Part shown: positions 25,512-33,897 of the stretch, in pieces
How positions within the stretch are numbered: position 1 is the stretch's first letter
Layout: each line of letters opens with the position of its first letter
Assembly: GCA_900299025.1 (NCBI GenBank)
Contig: OMIE01000075.1
Location: 1 to 54,857, forward strand
Length of the DNA stretch: 54,857 nucleotides
Reading direction: 5' to 3'
From: Burkholderiaceae bacterium
GTDB lineage: Bacteria; Pseudomonadota; Gammaproteobacteria; Burkholderiales; Burkholderiaceae_E
The notes under the pieces: generated by a model
Database searches by the model: none
What the model was told of the DNA's origin: nothing
What the model saw: the letters and a program-made list of their open reading frames with translations, nothing else
Translations under genes and position numbers: made by a program

Positions 25512-25730
25512 ATGAAGAAGTCGCTTTTAATCGCATCGCTTTTCGCTCTTGCATTGGCTGGCTGCCAGAAGAAAGAAGAAGCCAAGCCTGCTGAAGCTCC
25601 TAAGGCTGAGGCACCTGCTGCTGCACCTGCAGCACCTGCCCCTGAGAATAAGGACGCAGCTGCACCTGCTCCTGAAAACAAGGATGCTGCCGCACCTGCT
25701 GCTGCACCTGCCGAACCCGCTAAGAAGTAA
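25512..25730 (+). CDS. Small Ala/Pro-rich lipoprotein
   Basis: The 72-residue precursor has a lipoprotein signal (LALAGC, Cys18). The mature part is about 55 residues made only of low-complexity Ala, Pro, Glu, Lys, Asn and Asp, including a direct repeat of APAPENKDAA. It begins CQKKEE. There is no folded domain, and the sequence would be extended and flexible in the periplasm. Function is unknown. Ala/Pro spacers of this kind can tether or span to the cell wall. The isolated monocistronic layout, with its own promoter, long leader and strong terminator, suggests abundant or regulated expression. Confidence 0.85.
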   Translation: MKKSLLIASLFALALAGCQKKEEAKPAEAPKAEAPAAAPAAPAPENKDAAAPAPENKDAAAPAAAPAEPAKK

Positions 25731-25785
25731 TCGCGAGGTTTTGTTCTCGCTTACTCGCTTGGGTTAACCCGGCGAATAAGAAAAT

Positions 25786-25810
25786 GCCGGCGTCCTGCCG
25801 GCTTTTTTTT
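25786..25810 (+). terminator. Rho-independent terminator of the lipoprotein gene
   Basis: GCCGGC (25786-25791) pairs with GCCGGC (25797-25802) around a 5-nt loop, followed by eight T (25803-25810). The AAAA just left of the stem gives a TTTT on the minus strand, so it may also end the convergent MBL-fold transcript. Confidence 0.92.
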
Positions 25811-25838
25811 GTCATCGTTCGAACTCGTTGTAGCCAAG

Positions 25839-26657
25839 TTATGACCGTTTTATGACGGTCTGCCAGCCAAATCCTGAGGACTGGTCCGCGATGACGAGGC
25901 GCTGGGCAAAACTGCTGCCAAGTTCTTGATGCATCAACGATCTCACGCGGTCTGGATGATTATTTTGCTGGCTCAGATGCGCGGCTATCACACATGGGAT
26001 TGCATCTGCCTCGATTGCCGTTAGAAAGGCTGCGCACTGGTCATTGGATAAATGACCCCAATCTCCCCCAACGCGACGCTTCAACGAAGTTGGATACGAA
26101 GAAGCCTCTAGCATGTGTACATCGTGGTTGCTCTCGACCACTAAGGCGTCCAAATTCCGATAACGCTGAAGGACATGAGCGCTTACATGACCAAGATCGG
26201 TGAGCACACCAAGGCGAGTCGACGGACAATCACCTTCTGGTTGATGACTAAAAATGAACTGTACCGGCTCATTTGCGTCGTGAGGAACTGCAACAGCTTC
26301 AATCTGAAGACCAAACAATTCATAACACGCCCCAGGCTGCAAACGAAGATGGTTTAATCGTTGTTTACGCTCGGCGCGCTCGATCAAGACCGAACGAATG
26401 GTTCCGAGTGTCGTCCAAAGCGCAAGCCCATAGCGGGCTGCGATTTGAGGAGCTTTCCCCAAATGGTCGCCGTGCTCATGGGTAATCAATATCGCATCGA
26501 GCGATTCGATGGATAGACCTCGCTCAGCGAGTCGATATGCAAGCTCGCGCTCAGAAAAGCCGCAGTCCAACAAAAGATGGTGGTTTAAACCTTCGTGCTC
26601 CCACTGCAGCAGCGTTGCATTACCGGCGCTGCCGCTTCCCAGACTCGAAAATCGCAT
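25839..26657 (-). CDS. MBL-fold metallohydrolase, WalJ/YycJ-type
   Basis: The 272-residue metallo-beta-lactamase-fold protein has HEHGDH (60-65) as its metal motif, plus His on PHDANEP and the ESNHDVHML segment. The N-terminal LGSGSAGNATLL is characteristic of the YycJ/WalJ group, which are probable nucleases or phosphoesterases. In Firmicutes a relative is linked to the WalRK cell-wall system; no such system is here. It follows bamC on the same strand by 9 bp and is probably the last gene of a dapA-bamC transcript, a typical Burkholderiales order. Confidence 0.88.
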   Translation of the reverse strand: MRFSSLGSGSAGNATLLQWEHEGLNHHLLLDCGFSERELAYRLAERGLSIESLDAILITHEHGDHLGKAPQIAARYGLALWTTLGTIRSVLIERAERKQRLNHLRLQPGACYELFGLQIEAVAVPHDANEPVQFIFSHQPEGDCPSTRLGVLTDLGHVSAHVLQRYRNLDALVVESNHDVHMLEASSYPTSLKRRVGGDWGHLSNDQCAAFLTAIEADAIPCVIAAHLSQQNNHPDRVRSLMHQELGSSFAQRLVIADQSSGFGWQTVIKRS

Positions 26658-26666
26658 GAACGGGCG

Positions 26667-27848
26667 TCAACGCAATTGTTCTTGTAACAATTTGAGCATA
26701 CTTTCTGCTACCAGACGCTCCTCATCGCCTTTCAGTCGCTGCCCCTTTGTATCAAAAATATCGACCTTTGCAAGTTCGTCCTTGGCGGTGACCTGCATAC
26801 GATACTGCTTGGGGGTTTGGCCTGAAGCCGATTGAAATAGCGACTTCAGACTGGAGAAAATGCCACGCTGAGGCGCTTCGCGATCAAGACCTGGATCGAT
26901 ATAGCGAACATAAAAAAAGCCCTGGCTGCGATCACGATCCTCGACCGTAAAGCCGCCACGATCAAGCGCAAGTCCGACCTGGCGCCATGCACGATCAAAA
27001 TTCATGGTCAGTTCGAGCGAAGAACCCTCGGGCTCCCGCTTTAAGCGGGCCTGTGAAGTATCAGCACCCGAACGGCTGCGTCCAGCTTGAGCGGCACCCG
27101 AACCGAGCCGAGCACCGCCTGCCTCGGTGATCTTTGCATCGGCCTGGCTCGCCGTGTCGCCAAACTGAAGCAGCATACGACGCAAAAACTCAATTTCGAG
27201 TTCGGGCTCGCTTGGCCTTGGTTGCCACTGGGTTCGAATGCTATCTCTGTCGACCAGAACCTCTTGCATGCCTCGATGACTAATGACAATTTCAGTGCTT
27301 CCACCGCGCGCATCGAGACGGATACGATATTTATCACGCTCACCCGACGAGTAAAGTCCGTCAAATACCCGACCGATGGTCCGTCGAATGAAATCCTGGG
27401 GAATCCGCGCTCGATTCTCAGCCCACTCTGTCTCTAAGATACCGATATCGCTTCGATCGACCGTGAATGAAAACCCATTGTTTTGCCAGAAACGCTTAAC
27501 CACCGGCCAAGCCTTTTCAATCGGCATGTCAACCACCAGGTAGAGTCGTCCTGAGCCTTCTTTCTCAATGCGCGCACCTGCGACCGTCGGCAATACGCCA
27601 CGGTCTGCACCAGGGCCAACACGCGCCGCTTGAAACCCACTGAGGGTTCGGTCGCCGGGTCGATCAAAGGCAGCGTAGCGGTCGCTGCCGCCGGGGCGCA
27701 CCAGATCGGGTGGAACCTCAAGCGACGGAGCCTTTGAAGCTCCCTTATAGTCGACCTTGTTGATGTCATTCAGAACCTCAAGGCTCGAACACGATGCCAA
27801 GCAACAAGTGATGAGTAAAGCCCCGCCGCCTTGCCATCTGCGCTTCAA
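26667..27848 (-). CDS. bamC: Outer membrane assembly lipoprotein BamC
   Basis: BamC is a lipoprotein subunit of the BAM complex that folds beta-barrel proteins into the outer membrane. The 393-residue precursor has a lipobox (LASC, Cys20), a disordered N-terminal segment with VDYKGASKAPSLEVPPDLV, as in the BamD-binding lasso of the family, and two helix-grip domains (about 105-220 and 275-390). It is longer than E. coli BamC (344). The start is TTG at 27848, with AGGAG 8 nt upstream; it overlaps the dapA stop as TTGA. Coupling to dapA is conserved in proteobacteria, where bamC was called dapX. Confidence 0.9.
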   Translation of the reverse strand: MKRRWQGGGALLITCCLASCSSLEVLNDINKVDYKGASKAPSLEVPPDLVRPGGSDRYAAFDRPGDRTLSGFQAARVGPGADRGVLPTVAGARIEKEGSGRLYLVVDMPIEKAWPVVKRFWQNNGFSFTVDRSDIGILETEWAENRARIPQDFIRRTIGRVFDGLYSSGERDKYRIRLDARGGSTEIVISHRGMQEVLVDRDSIRTQWQPRPSEPELEIEFLRRMLLQFGDTASQADAKITEAGGARLGSGAAQAGRSRSGADTSQARLKREPEGSSLELTMNFDRAWRQVGLALDRGGFTVEDRDRSQGFFYVRYIDPGLDREAPQRGIFSSLKSLFQSASGQTPKQYRMQVTAKDELAKVDIFDTKGQRLKGDEERLVAESMLKLLQEQLR

Positions 27849-28723
27849 GAAAGTACTCCTGACTGTTTCATAGCATCGCGTACTGTCGCGTGAAAGCCCT
27901 CAGACAGGGGTAGCAAGGGCAGGCGAATACCCGATTTGATACGACCCATTTGCTGTAGAGCCCATTTGGCTGGACTCGGATTCGCCTCAACGAAAAGCTT
28001 GAAGTGCAAGGGCAGTAATCGGCGATTAATCGCAAGCGCATCCGACCAACGCCCCTCAAAGGCTGCTCGACACAGCTGTGCCATGGCGGCCGGCGCAATG
28101 TTTGCTGTTACGGAGATGACGCCGTGCCCACCCATCGCGATCAAGGCAAGCGCCGAATCATCGTTACCGCTATAAACTGCGAAATCGCCCGGCAATCGAG
28201 CCAACAAATCGCTCACACGAGGTATGTCGCCAGTTGCGTCTTTCAGCCCAATAACCCCAGGAACCTGAGCAAGACGCAAGACTGTGTCGTTTGACAAATC
28301 GGCAACGGTTCGACCTGGAACGTTATACAAAATAACAGGCAAGCCACCCTTTTCTGCAATCGTTTTAAAGTGCTGGTACATGCCCTCTTGGGTCGGCTTG
28401 TTGTAGTAGGGAACAACTTGGAGCGAGGCTACAGCCCCGACCTTGCTTGCGAACTGGGTAAGTTCTAAGGCCTCTTGCGTGGCATTGCTTCCTGTCCCCG
28501 CAATCACCGGGATACGGCCAGCCGCATGGCGCACAGCCTCTTCAATAAGCTTGCAGTTTTCCTCATGATCGACCGTGGGCGACTCACCCGTAGTGCCCAC
28601 AGCAACAATCGCATCGGTGCCCGATTCAATATGCCAGTCAATCAATTGGCGATAGCTGTCCCAATCGATGCTGCCGTCTTCAAACATCGGCGTAATGATC
28701 GCAACAATACTTCCCTTAATCAT
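27845..28723 (-). CDS. dapA: 4-hydroxy-tetrahydrodipicolinate synthase
   Basis: DapA condenses pyruvate and aspartate semialdehyde in the lysine/diaminopimelate branch. The 292-residue TIM barrel has the Schiff-base Lys161 (IGLKDATGD), Tyr133 in YNVPGRT and the GTTGESPT substrate loop (43-50). Length and motifs are standard. It lies downstream of a small methyltransferase gene and directly upstream of bamC. Together with lysC at 3067-4320, it shows a diaminopimelate pathway for peptidoglycan and lysine. Confidence 0.97.
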   Translation of the reverse strand: MIKGSIVAIITPMFEDGSIDWDSYRQLIDWHIESGTDAIVAVGTTGESPTVDHEENCKLIEEAVRHAAGRIPVIAGTGSNATQEALELTQFASKVGAVASLQVVPYYNKPTQEGMYQHFKTIAEKGGLPVILYNVPGRTVADLSNDTVLRLAQVPGVIGLKDATGDIPRVSDLLARLPGDFAVYSGNDDSALALIAMGGHGVISVTANIAPAAMAQLCRAAFEGRWSDALAINRRLLPLHFKLFVEANPSPAKWALQQMGRIKSGIRLPLLPLSEGFHATVRDAMKQSGVLS

Positions 28724-28747
28724 GGCTCACCCCAGAAAGTGAAAATT

Positions 28748-29392
28748 CTAACCGAGCCAAGGATCGGCTCCAGACACAGGATCAACTTTTCTTGCCCAAA
28801 GCCGCTGTACTCTTGCGATCGGCTGGGACTGCTCATCGCGCTCCACGACATCTTCAAAGGCGAAGATTGCCAGATTGCTTTGTTGCGCCTTGGCAAGAAG
28901 TTCCCCTGCCTGCAGCAAAAAGGAGCCACGCCTTGGGCGCCCCAGCTGCTGCTGTCCCTCGGCAAATGTTTCATAAAGCAAAAGGCCACCTGGACGAAGC
29001 AAGCTCATCATCGCTCTCCAATGCAGGCGATACAAATAATTGGTAACCACCAACGCATCGATGGCATGAATCCCAAGATCCAGTGCCTTGCAGCGAAGCA
29101 TCTCGAGGCTATCTGGACGCTCTAAATCAATTGCAAAGCAGTGCAATGCGCTTGAATAAGCCGCCTCCTGCGCCTGCTCACAAAGACGTTCAAGCGCACT
29201 CGGGTCCTTATCGATCGCTAGTACTTGCCAACCACGATCAAGCGCAAGCAAGCTGTGCCTGCCTTGGCCGCATGCCCAGTCGAGCAAGACCGGGGCGCTG
29301 ACCGAACCATCGGCGAGTGTTGGCAGGTAACGCTGTACCCAGCGCGAAGCGCGGGAATGAGAGTGCTCCGCGGTGCATAGATGTTTAGTCAT
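28748..29392 (-). CDS. Class I SAM-dependent methyltransferase
   Basis: The 214-residue protein has motif I at about 36-46 (LLDWACGQGRH), an acidic residue after strand 2 (LAIDKDPSAL), and a motif IV/post-I region (DALVVTNYLYR, then LLRPGGLLLYETFAEG). It resembles the TehB/UbiE-like group of small-molecule methyltransferases, but the substrate cannot be told. It lies 25 bp after trpS and 24 bp before dapA on the same strand, so it is probably part of the trpS-dapA-bamC transcript. Confidence 0.85.
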   Translation of the reverse strand: MTKHLCTAEHSHSRASRWVQRYLPTLADGSVSAPVLLDWACGQGRHSLLALDRGWQVLAIDKDPSALERLCEQAQEAAYSSALHCFAIDLERPDSLEMLRCKALDLGIHAIDALVVTNYLYRLHWRAMMSLLRPGGLLLYETFAEGQQQLGRPRRGSFLLQAGELLAKAQQSNLAIFAFEDVVERDEQSQPIARVQRLWARKVDPVSGADPWLG

Positions 29393-29417
29393 CGCGTTTG
29401 AAACCGCGCAACGAGGC

Positions 29418-30662
29418 TTAAATCCATCGTGGCGATAAGCCCATCGCCGCGCGAACCTGCACCATGGTCTGTTCGGCGGCCTCCGAGGCCAACTTTGATC
29501 CTATTTTGAGAATTTCATCGACCCGCTCAGGATGCTTTAAAAAAGGCTCAGCACGTTGATAAAACAGTGCCTGTTCGCGTTGAACCGCCTCGGCGACGGG
29601 CTTTTTGCACTCGATGCAACCGATACCGGCGCTCGTGCAACCAGCTTGCACCCAGTCCCGTGTGCTTTGTTCGCTGTAAACCTTGTGCAAATCCCAAACG
29701 GGACAATGCTCCGGATTGCCAGGATCGCTTCGTCTGACACGCGCAGGATCGGTAGGCATCTTGCGGATTTTCGCTTCAAGCTCGACCGCATCATCACGCA
29801 TCGCAATGGCGTTACCATAACTTTTGGACATTTTTCGCCCATCAAGACCTGGAAGTCTTGATGCTTCGGTAAGCAAGGGTTGGGGTTCAGAAAGCAACTG
29901 CCTGCCAGCACCTTCGATCCAACCGCCTAAGCGCTGGCGATCTGGGCGACTCAGTCCAAGCCGGTCTAATAAGATTCTTGCCCTCTCACGTGCTGCGCTG
30001 TCTCCCGACTCAAGCCAGGCGGAACGCGATTGCTTCAATGCAGCGACTGCTTCTGGTGCAAGCCCTTTGAGACATTGTCCAAGCCTGTGCTCAAAGTCGG
30101 GTTCGCGTCCGAATAAGTGGTTAAAACGCCTTGCGACCTCTCGCGTCAGTTCGACATGCGGCACCTGATCTTCGCCAACCGGCACCCATGATGCGCCATA
30201 AATCAATATATCTGCCGCTTGCAACAAGGGGTAGCCCAGAAAGCCATAGGTTGCAAGGTCTTTGTCGCTCAAGTTGGCCTGCTGGTCTTTATAGGTTGGC
30301 ACACGCTCAAGCCAACTCAAGGGCGTGCACATCGAAAGCAATAAGTGCAACTCAGCGTGTTGAGGGACTTGCGATTGAATAAACAAGACTGAACGCTCGG
30401 GATCGATCCCAGCGGCTAGCCAGTCAATCACCATATCGCGTATGTTTTTCTGGATGAGTTCAGGCGACTCGTAGTGGGTGGTTAGCGCATGCCAGTCGGC
30501 CACAAAGAAATAACATTGATATCGATCTTGCAATGTCACCCAATTGGCAAGCGCACCGTGGTAGTGCCCAAGGTGCAAAGCGCCAGTCGGTCGCATACCC
30601 GACAATACCGACTGAACAGGGGCGGTGTTTGGCCCATCACCTGAATGATCACTGTTATGCAT
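29418..30662 (-). CDS. trpS: Tryptophanyl-tRNA synthetase
   Basis: A class I synthetase that charges tRNA-Trp. The HIGH-type motif is HLGH (30-33, in GALHLGHYHG), and the KMSKS loop reads GRKMSKSYGN. The 414-residue length, with a long insert before KMSKS, is the longer bacterial TrpRS type common in beta-proteobacteria rather than the 330-residue E. coli type. ATG at 30662, 3 bp after the S2P protease stop, indicates one operon. Tryptophan-specific control is not visible. Confidence 0.97.
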   Translation of the reverse strand: MHNSDHSGDGPNTAPVQSVLSGMRPTGALHLGHYHGALANWVTLQDRYQCYFFVADWHALTTHYESPELIQKNIRDMVIDWLAAGIDPERSVLFIQSQVPQHAELHLLLSMCTPLSWLERVPTYKDQQANLSDKDLATYGFLGYPLLQAADILIYGASWVPVGEDQVPHVELTREVARRFNHLFGREPDFEHRLGQCLKGLAPEAVAALKQSRSAWLESGDSAARERARILLDRLGLSRPDRQRLGGWIEGAGRQLLSEPQPLLTEASRLPGLDGRKMSKSYGNAIAMRDDAVELEAKIRKMPTDPARVRRSDPGNPEHCPVWDLHKVYSEQSTRDWVQAGCTSAGIGCIECKKPVAEAVQREQALFYQRAEPFLKHPERVDEILKIGSKLASEAAEQTMVQVRAAMGLSPRWI

Positions 30663-30665
30663 AAA

Positions 30666-31367
30666 TTAACGAAGCCCGAAAATAGTGACAATGATCTGCA
30701 GCGTCCAGGCGGTGATGGGTCGAACGATTGCCCCAAGCGCACCGGTAAAAAGCAAGATCAACAAAATCCAAAGTCCATATCGTTCTAATTGAGCATAGCG
30801 CCAGCCAACCGCAGGCGGCAATAGCGCAGTAACCACTCTCGATCCGTCTAAGGGCGGCAGCGGCAGAAGGTTTAAAACCATTAAGGCAACATTAACAACA
30901 ATACCTGCCACAGCCACTCGCAGCGCATACTCCGCTGCGACTGGAGGACCTAGCGTTGGGACTGCTTCAGCACTGCCTGCCATCGCCACATAGAGCAGCA
31001 CGAGCTTAGCCAGCAGCGCCCAGCAAAGCGCCATGAGAAGATTTACGCCGGGACCAGCTGCCGCCACCCAGGCCATATCGCGAACAGGGCGCTTGAAGTA
31101 ACGCGCGTCTACTGGAACTGGCTTAGCCCAACCAAAAAGAGCAAAGGCACCCATGGCTCCGCCAAGTGCAAGGGTCAAACCAGGTACAAGCAAGGTGCCA
31201 ACCGGATCCACATGTCGACCGGGGTTCAGCGAAATACGGCCAAGTTGTTCCGCGGTGGGATCCCCAAGCCTTTGGGCCATCCACCCGTGTGCCGCTTCGT
31301 GCAATGTGATCGCGAAAATTACCGGGAGGGCATAGACCGCGATGACTTGAATCCAGTTTTCGTCCAT
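30666..31367 (-). CDS. Site-2 protease family (M50) membrane metalloprotease
   Basis: The 233-residue integral membrane protein has the zinc motif HEAAH (23-27) in the first membrane helix and the third ligand in LLPLPPLDGSR. About five or six hydrophobic helices are visible. It lacks PDZ and CBS domains, so it belongs to the minimal rhomboid-like M50B group. S2P enzymes cut substrates within the membrane; here the substrate is unknown. Its start is embedded 49 nt inside the upstream Sua5-family gene, and trpS follows after 3 bp, showing tight coupling. Confidence 0.92.
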   Translation of the reverse strand: MDENWIQVIAVYALPVIFAITLHEAAHGWMAQRLGDPTAEQLGRISLNPGRHVDPVGTLLVPGLTLALGGAMGAFALFGWAKPVPVDARYFKRPVRDMAWVAAAGPGVNLLMALCWALLAKLVLLYVAMAGSAEAVPTLGPPVAAEYALRVAVAGIVVNVALMVLNLLPLPPLDGSRVVTALLPPAVGWRYAQLERYGLWILLILLFTGALGAIVRPITAWTLQIIVTIFGLR

Positions 31368-31990
31368 GCGTCGATTGTAAGTGGCTTCAAAGAACCTGCC
31401 CCCTCACGAATCACCTCGGCCTCACCGCTCGTCAGGTCAATGACTGTAGTTGGCACCATGCCATAGTGGCCGCTATCAAGAAATACCTCAAGGCTGCCCC
31501 CAAATCGCTCGGCGATATCATCGGCGTCATGCATCGGCTCGGTTTCTCCAGGCCAGATAAGGCTACTTGAAAGCAAGGGTTCGCCGAAGGCTTTCAGCAC
31601 TGCCATGGTGACGGGATGTTTAGGCACCCTCAGTCCGATTGTTCGTCTTGATGGATGCCAGACACGACGTGGTACCTGCTTACTCGCATTAAGAATAAAC
31701 GTGTAGGGGCCTGGGGTCCAAGCCTTTAAGAATCGATAGGCAACGTCGTCTACCTTGGCGTAGCTTGCCAGCGCAGAAAGGTCTGCACAAAGAAGCGTCA
31801 ATAAATGGCGATCGCTCAATTGTCTGACTGCACGCAGACGGTCCACGGCAGACTTATGATCCAAGGCGGCAGCAATGACCGCACAAGCGTCAGTCGGCAT
31901 GATTAATAAATCACCCGAGCGAAGCGCTTGAACCGCTTGTTGAATCAGACGAGCCTGCGGATCTTCGGGATGGACAATGAGACGACGCAT
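31319..31990 (-). CDS. Sua5/YciO/YrdC-family protein (threonylcarbamoyl-AMP synthase-like)
   Basis: The 223-residue protein has the YrdC fold with the substrate-pocket Pro-Thr-Asp (IMPTDACAVI), LLCADLSALASYAKVDD, TPGPYTFIL and RRTIGLRVPKH. The family makes threonylcarbamoyl-AMP for t6A modification of ANN-decoding tRNAs. The YciO branch, to which the roughly 200-residue size and MPTD motif fit, is less clearly assigned. The ATG at 31990 follows an AT-rich stretch (31991-32010) that could hold a promoter. It overlaps the M50 protease gene by 49 nt, in a PHP-Sua5-S2P-trpS order usual for Burkholderiales. Confidence 0.88.
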   Translation of the reverse strand: MRRLIVHPEDPQARLIQQAVQALRSGDLLIMPTDACAVIAAALDHKSAVDRLRAVRQLSDRHLLTLLCADLSALASYAKVDDVAYRFLKAWTPGPYTFILNASKQVPRRVWHPSRRTIGLRVPKHPVTMAVLKAFGEPLLSSSLIWPGETEPMHDADDIAERFGGSLEVFLDSGHYGMVPTTVIDLTSGEAEVIREGAGSLKPLTIDAWTKTGFKSSRSMPSR

Positions 31991-32010
31991 CGATTATTAT
32001 TTTTTATATA

Positions 32011-32922
32011 TCAATGACTTACATACCATTTTGACCAAAGAGGTTCGACAACATCCGCAATCATCGGAACCTCACCCAAGCCGCGTCGGCTCTCTTGTTC
32101 CGCATGAAAGTCGGATCCTGCTGAAGCTCTTAGCTGATACTGACTCGCAAAACGACTGAAATGGAGAACTTCGCGTAGGGCATGCGAACCGGAGGCGGTT
32201 TCCAGAGCAAGCCCCCCTGCCTCACGAAATTCTTCAATCAGGCAGTGTTGGAGCAAGGGGCTCAAGCGATAGCGTGCAGGGTGTGCGAGCACAGCAACAC
32301 CCCCGGCCGCTTGTATCCAGCCTGTTGAATCACGAAGACTTGCCCATCGCTGCGGTACATCGCCTGGCTTGCCGTCGCAAAGATAGCGCGCGAAAACCTC
32401 TCTGAGATCTGAAAAACCGCATCTTGCTGCAATCCATCGCGCGATGTGGGTACGAGAAATCTGCTCAATGTCGCGCACTTGGCTTAAAGCGGCATCCAAA
32501 GCACCTTCAAGCCCGACCTTGGCAAGCGATTGATCGATAGCCTGAGCACGTGCCAAACGCTGCGACCGAATGCGTGCAAGCCCTGCCACGAGTAATGGAT
32601 GCTCGGGGTCAAAGCCCAAGCCAACAATGTGAATGGTTTGCCCTGCCCAAGTAACAGAAATCTCTACACCGCTCAGCCAGGGCAGCTGGACAGATTCAGC
32701 AGCCTCTCTTGCTTCTTGCTGACCCTTAAGGCTGTCGTGATCAGTCAGTGCGAAGAGCTCGACAGCTTGCGCCTTTGCCTTGGCCGTTAACTGCTGGGGT
32801 GAACACAGGCCATCGGAGTGATACGAATGACAATGCAAGTCAGCCCGCACACGCCAAGGATCGCTGTGAAACAAAGGCTCAAGGTCTTTTAAGCCCTGAT
32901 AGCCTCGCGGGTGGAGCCTCAT
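32011..32922 (-). CDS. PHP-domain phosphoesterase (RNase AM / YciV-like)
   Basis: The 303-residue PHP protein carries the metal-binding motifs DLHCHSYHSDG (28-38) and FALTDHDSLKG (57-67), and further His/Asp residues at VLAHPARYRL and AGSDFHAEQ near the end. Relatives hydrolyse nucleoside 3',5'-bisphosphates or trim RNA 5' ends (RNase AM). I start at ATG 32922. A frame beginning 30 codons earlier would run into the alpha/beta hydrolase gene, which ends at 32942, leaving a 19-bp gap. It is upstream of the Sua5-family gene on the same strand. Confidence 0.88.
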   Translation of the reverse strand: MRLHPRGYQGLKDLEPLFHSDPWRVRADLHCHSYHSDGLCSPQQLTAKAKAQAVELFALTDHDSLKGQQEAREAAESVQLPWLSGVEISVTWAGQTIHIVGLGFDPEHPLLVAGLARIRSQRLARAQAIDQSLAKVGLEGALDAALSQVRDIEQISRTHIARWIAARCGFSDLREVFARYLCDGKPGDVPQRWASLRDSTGWIQAAGGVAVLAHPARYRLSPLLQHCLIEEFREAGGLALETASGSHALREVLHFSRFASQYQLRASAGSDFHAEQESRRGLGEVPMIADVVEPLWSKWYVSH

Positions 32923-32941
32923 AAAGTGAGGCCTTGAGCAC

Positions 32942-33865
32942 TCATCCAAGAAACTCGGTAATGGCAAGCGCCAGAGCTTGGGGTTGATCGTGATGCAACA
33001 TATGACCGGCATCTCGAATCAACACATCGCGTCGGCGGGCAATGCTATCAAGGCGAGCCTTATAGGCTTCGGTCTTAACAAAGGCGTGCCAGGCGTTCAT
33101 GTGCTCGGAACAAACCCAAAGCACGGGCACCTTGATTTCGCGCCAACAGGCTAGCACTTCGTCGACTCGGTATAAGACCGGATGGATACCCTTATGGCTG
33201 GGATCGGCAAGTAAATGCCACCGACCGTCCTGAGCAGGCGCCGCCCAATGGGTTGCGAGAAAGGCAGCGTAGTCAGCGCGCAGTCTTGGGTTGTTTTGCT
33301 GCAGCCGTTGGGCCACTGCTTCGCGATCAGCGTAGGACTTCATCGGAGAACTGCCTTTGGCAAGTTCATCAAGCCACTGCCTGTAGCGCGCTGGCGCCTG
33401 GTTAGCTTCGGTCGCCGGCATACCAACACCTTCGAGATTGATGAGCGAAGCGATCGCATCGGGTCGAATGCCGGCATACAGGCAAGCGACATTACCACCC
33501 ATACTATGTCCCAAAAGCTGAATCGGACCCGTGATCAGCCGCTGAGATCGGAGCTCAGCGATCAAGCGATCTAAATCAGCCAGGTAGTCCGCAAACCAGT
33601 AGGTATCACTTGGGCTATGAGAGCTATGGCCATAACCGCGCCAGTCGGGCGAGAATACCTCGACATCATCGGGCAGGTAGTCAATTAAAAATTGAAACGA
33701 TGCTGAAACATCCATCCACCCATGCAGCATTAGGATCTGAAATCTGGCTCTGCCCTTGACCGGCCAATGCCGAATGCAGTAGCTCAGGCCTCGAATGGAT
33801 ACTTGTACTTCCTCGGCCTTGCGCAAGGGCTCATAGGGCTTGAAGGGATTCGGGTTAGCATTCAT
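32942..33865 (-). CDS. Alpha/beta-fold hydrolase
   Basis: The 307-residue protein has the nucleophile elbow GHSMGG with Ser121, the oxyanion-loop HGWMD (48-52), the DWRGYGHS strand and a terminal catalytic His in DAGHMLHH. A lid region of about 60 residues follows the elbow. Substrate unknown; esterases, epoxide hydrolases and C-C hydrolases share this pattern. It heads the minus-strand PHP-Sua5-S2P-trpS group and diverges from the acyl-CoA synthetase with only 32 bp between. Confidence 0.88.
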   Translation of the reverse strand: MNANPNPFKPYEPLRKAEEVQVSIRGLSYCIRHWPVKGRARFQILMLHGWMDVSASFQFLIDYLPDDVEVFSPDWRGYGHSSHSPSDTYWFADYLADLDRLIAELRSQRLITGPIQLLGHSMGGNVACLYAGIRPDAIASLINLEGVGMPATEANQAPARYRQWLDELAKGSSPMKSYADREAVAQRLQQNNPRLRADYAAFLATHWAAPAQDGRWHLLADPSHKGIHPVLYRVDEVLACWREIKVPVLWVCSEHMNAWHAFVKTEAYKARLDSIARRRDVLIRDAGHMLHHDQPQALALAITEFLG

Positions 33866-33897
33866 CGATTAGATTGTAGTGGGAGGCCGCGTCGAGC

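Noticed and set aside
25549-25767. Leu-rich frame overlapping the small lipoprotein
   Set aside because: It is the +1 frame of a repetitive Ala/Pro coding sequence; the lipobox and ribosome-binding site belong to the other frame.
28475-29125. 216-codon open frame antisense to dapA and the methyltransferase
   Set aside because: It spans two well-supported genes on the other strand and their junction; composition is shadow-like.
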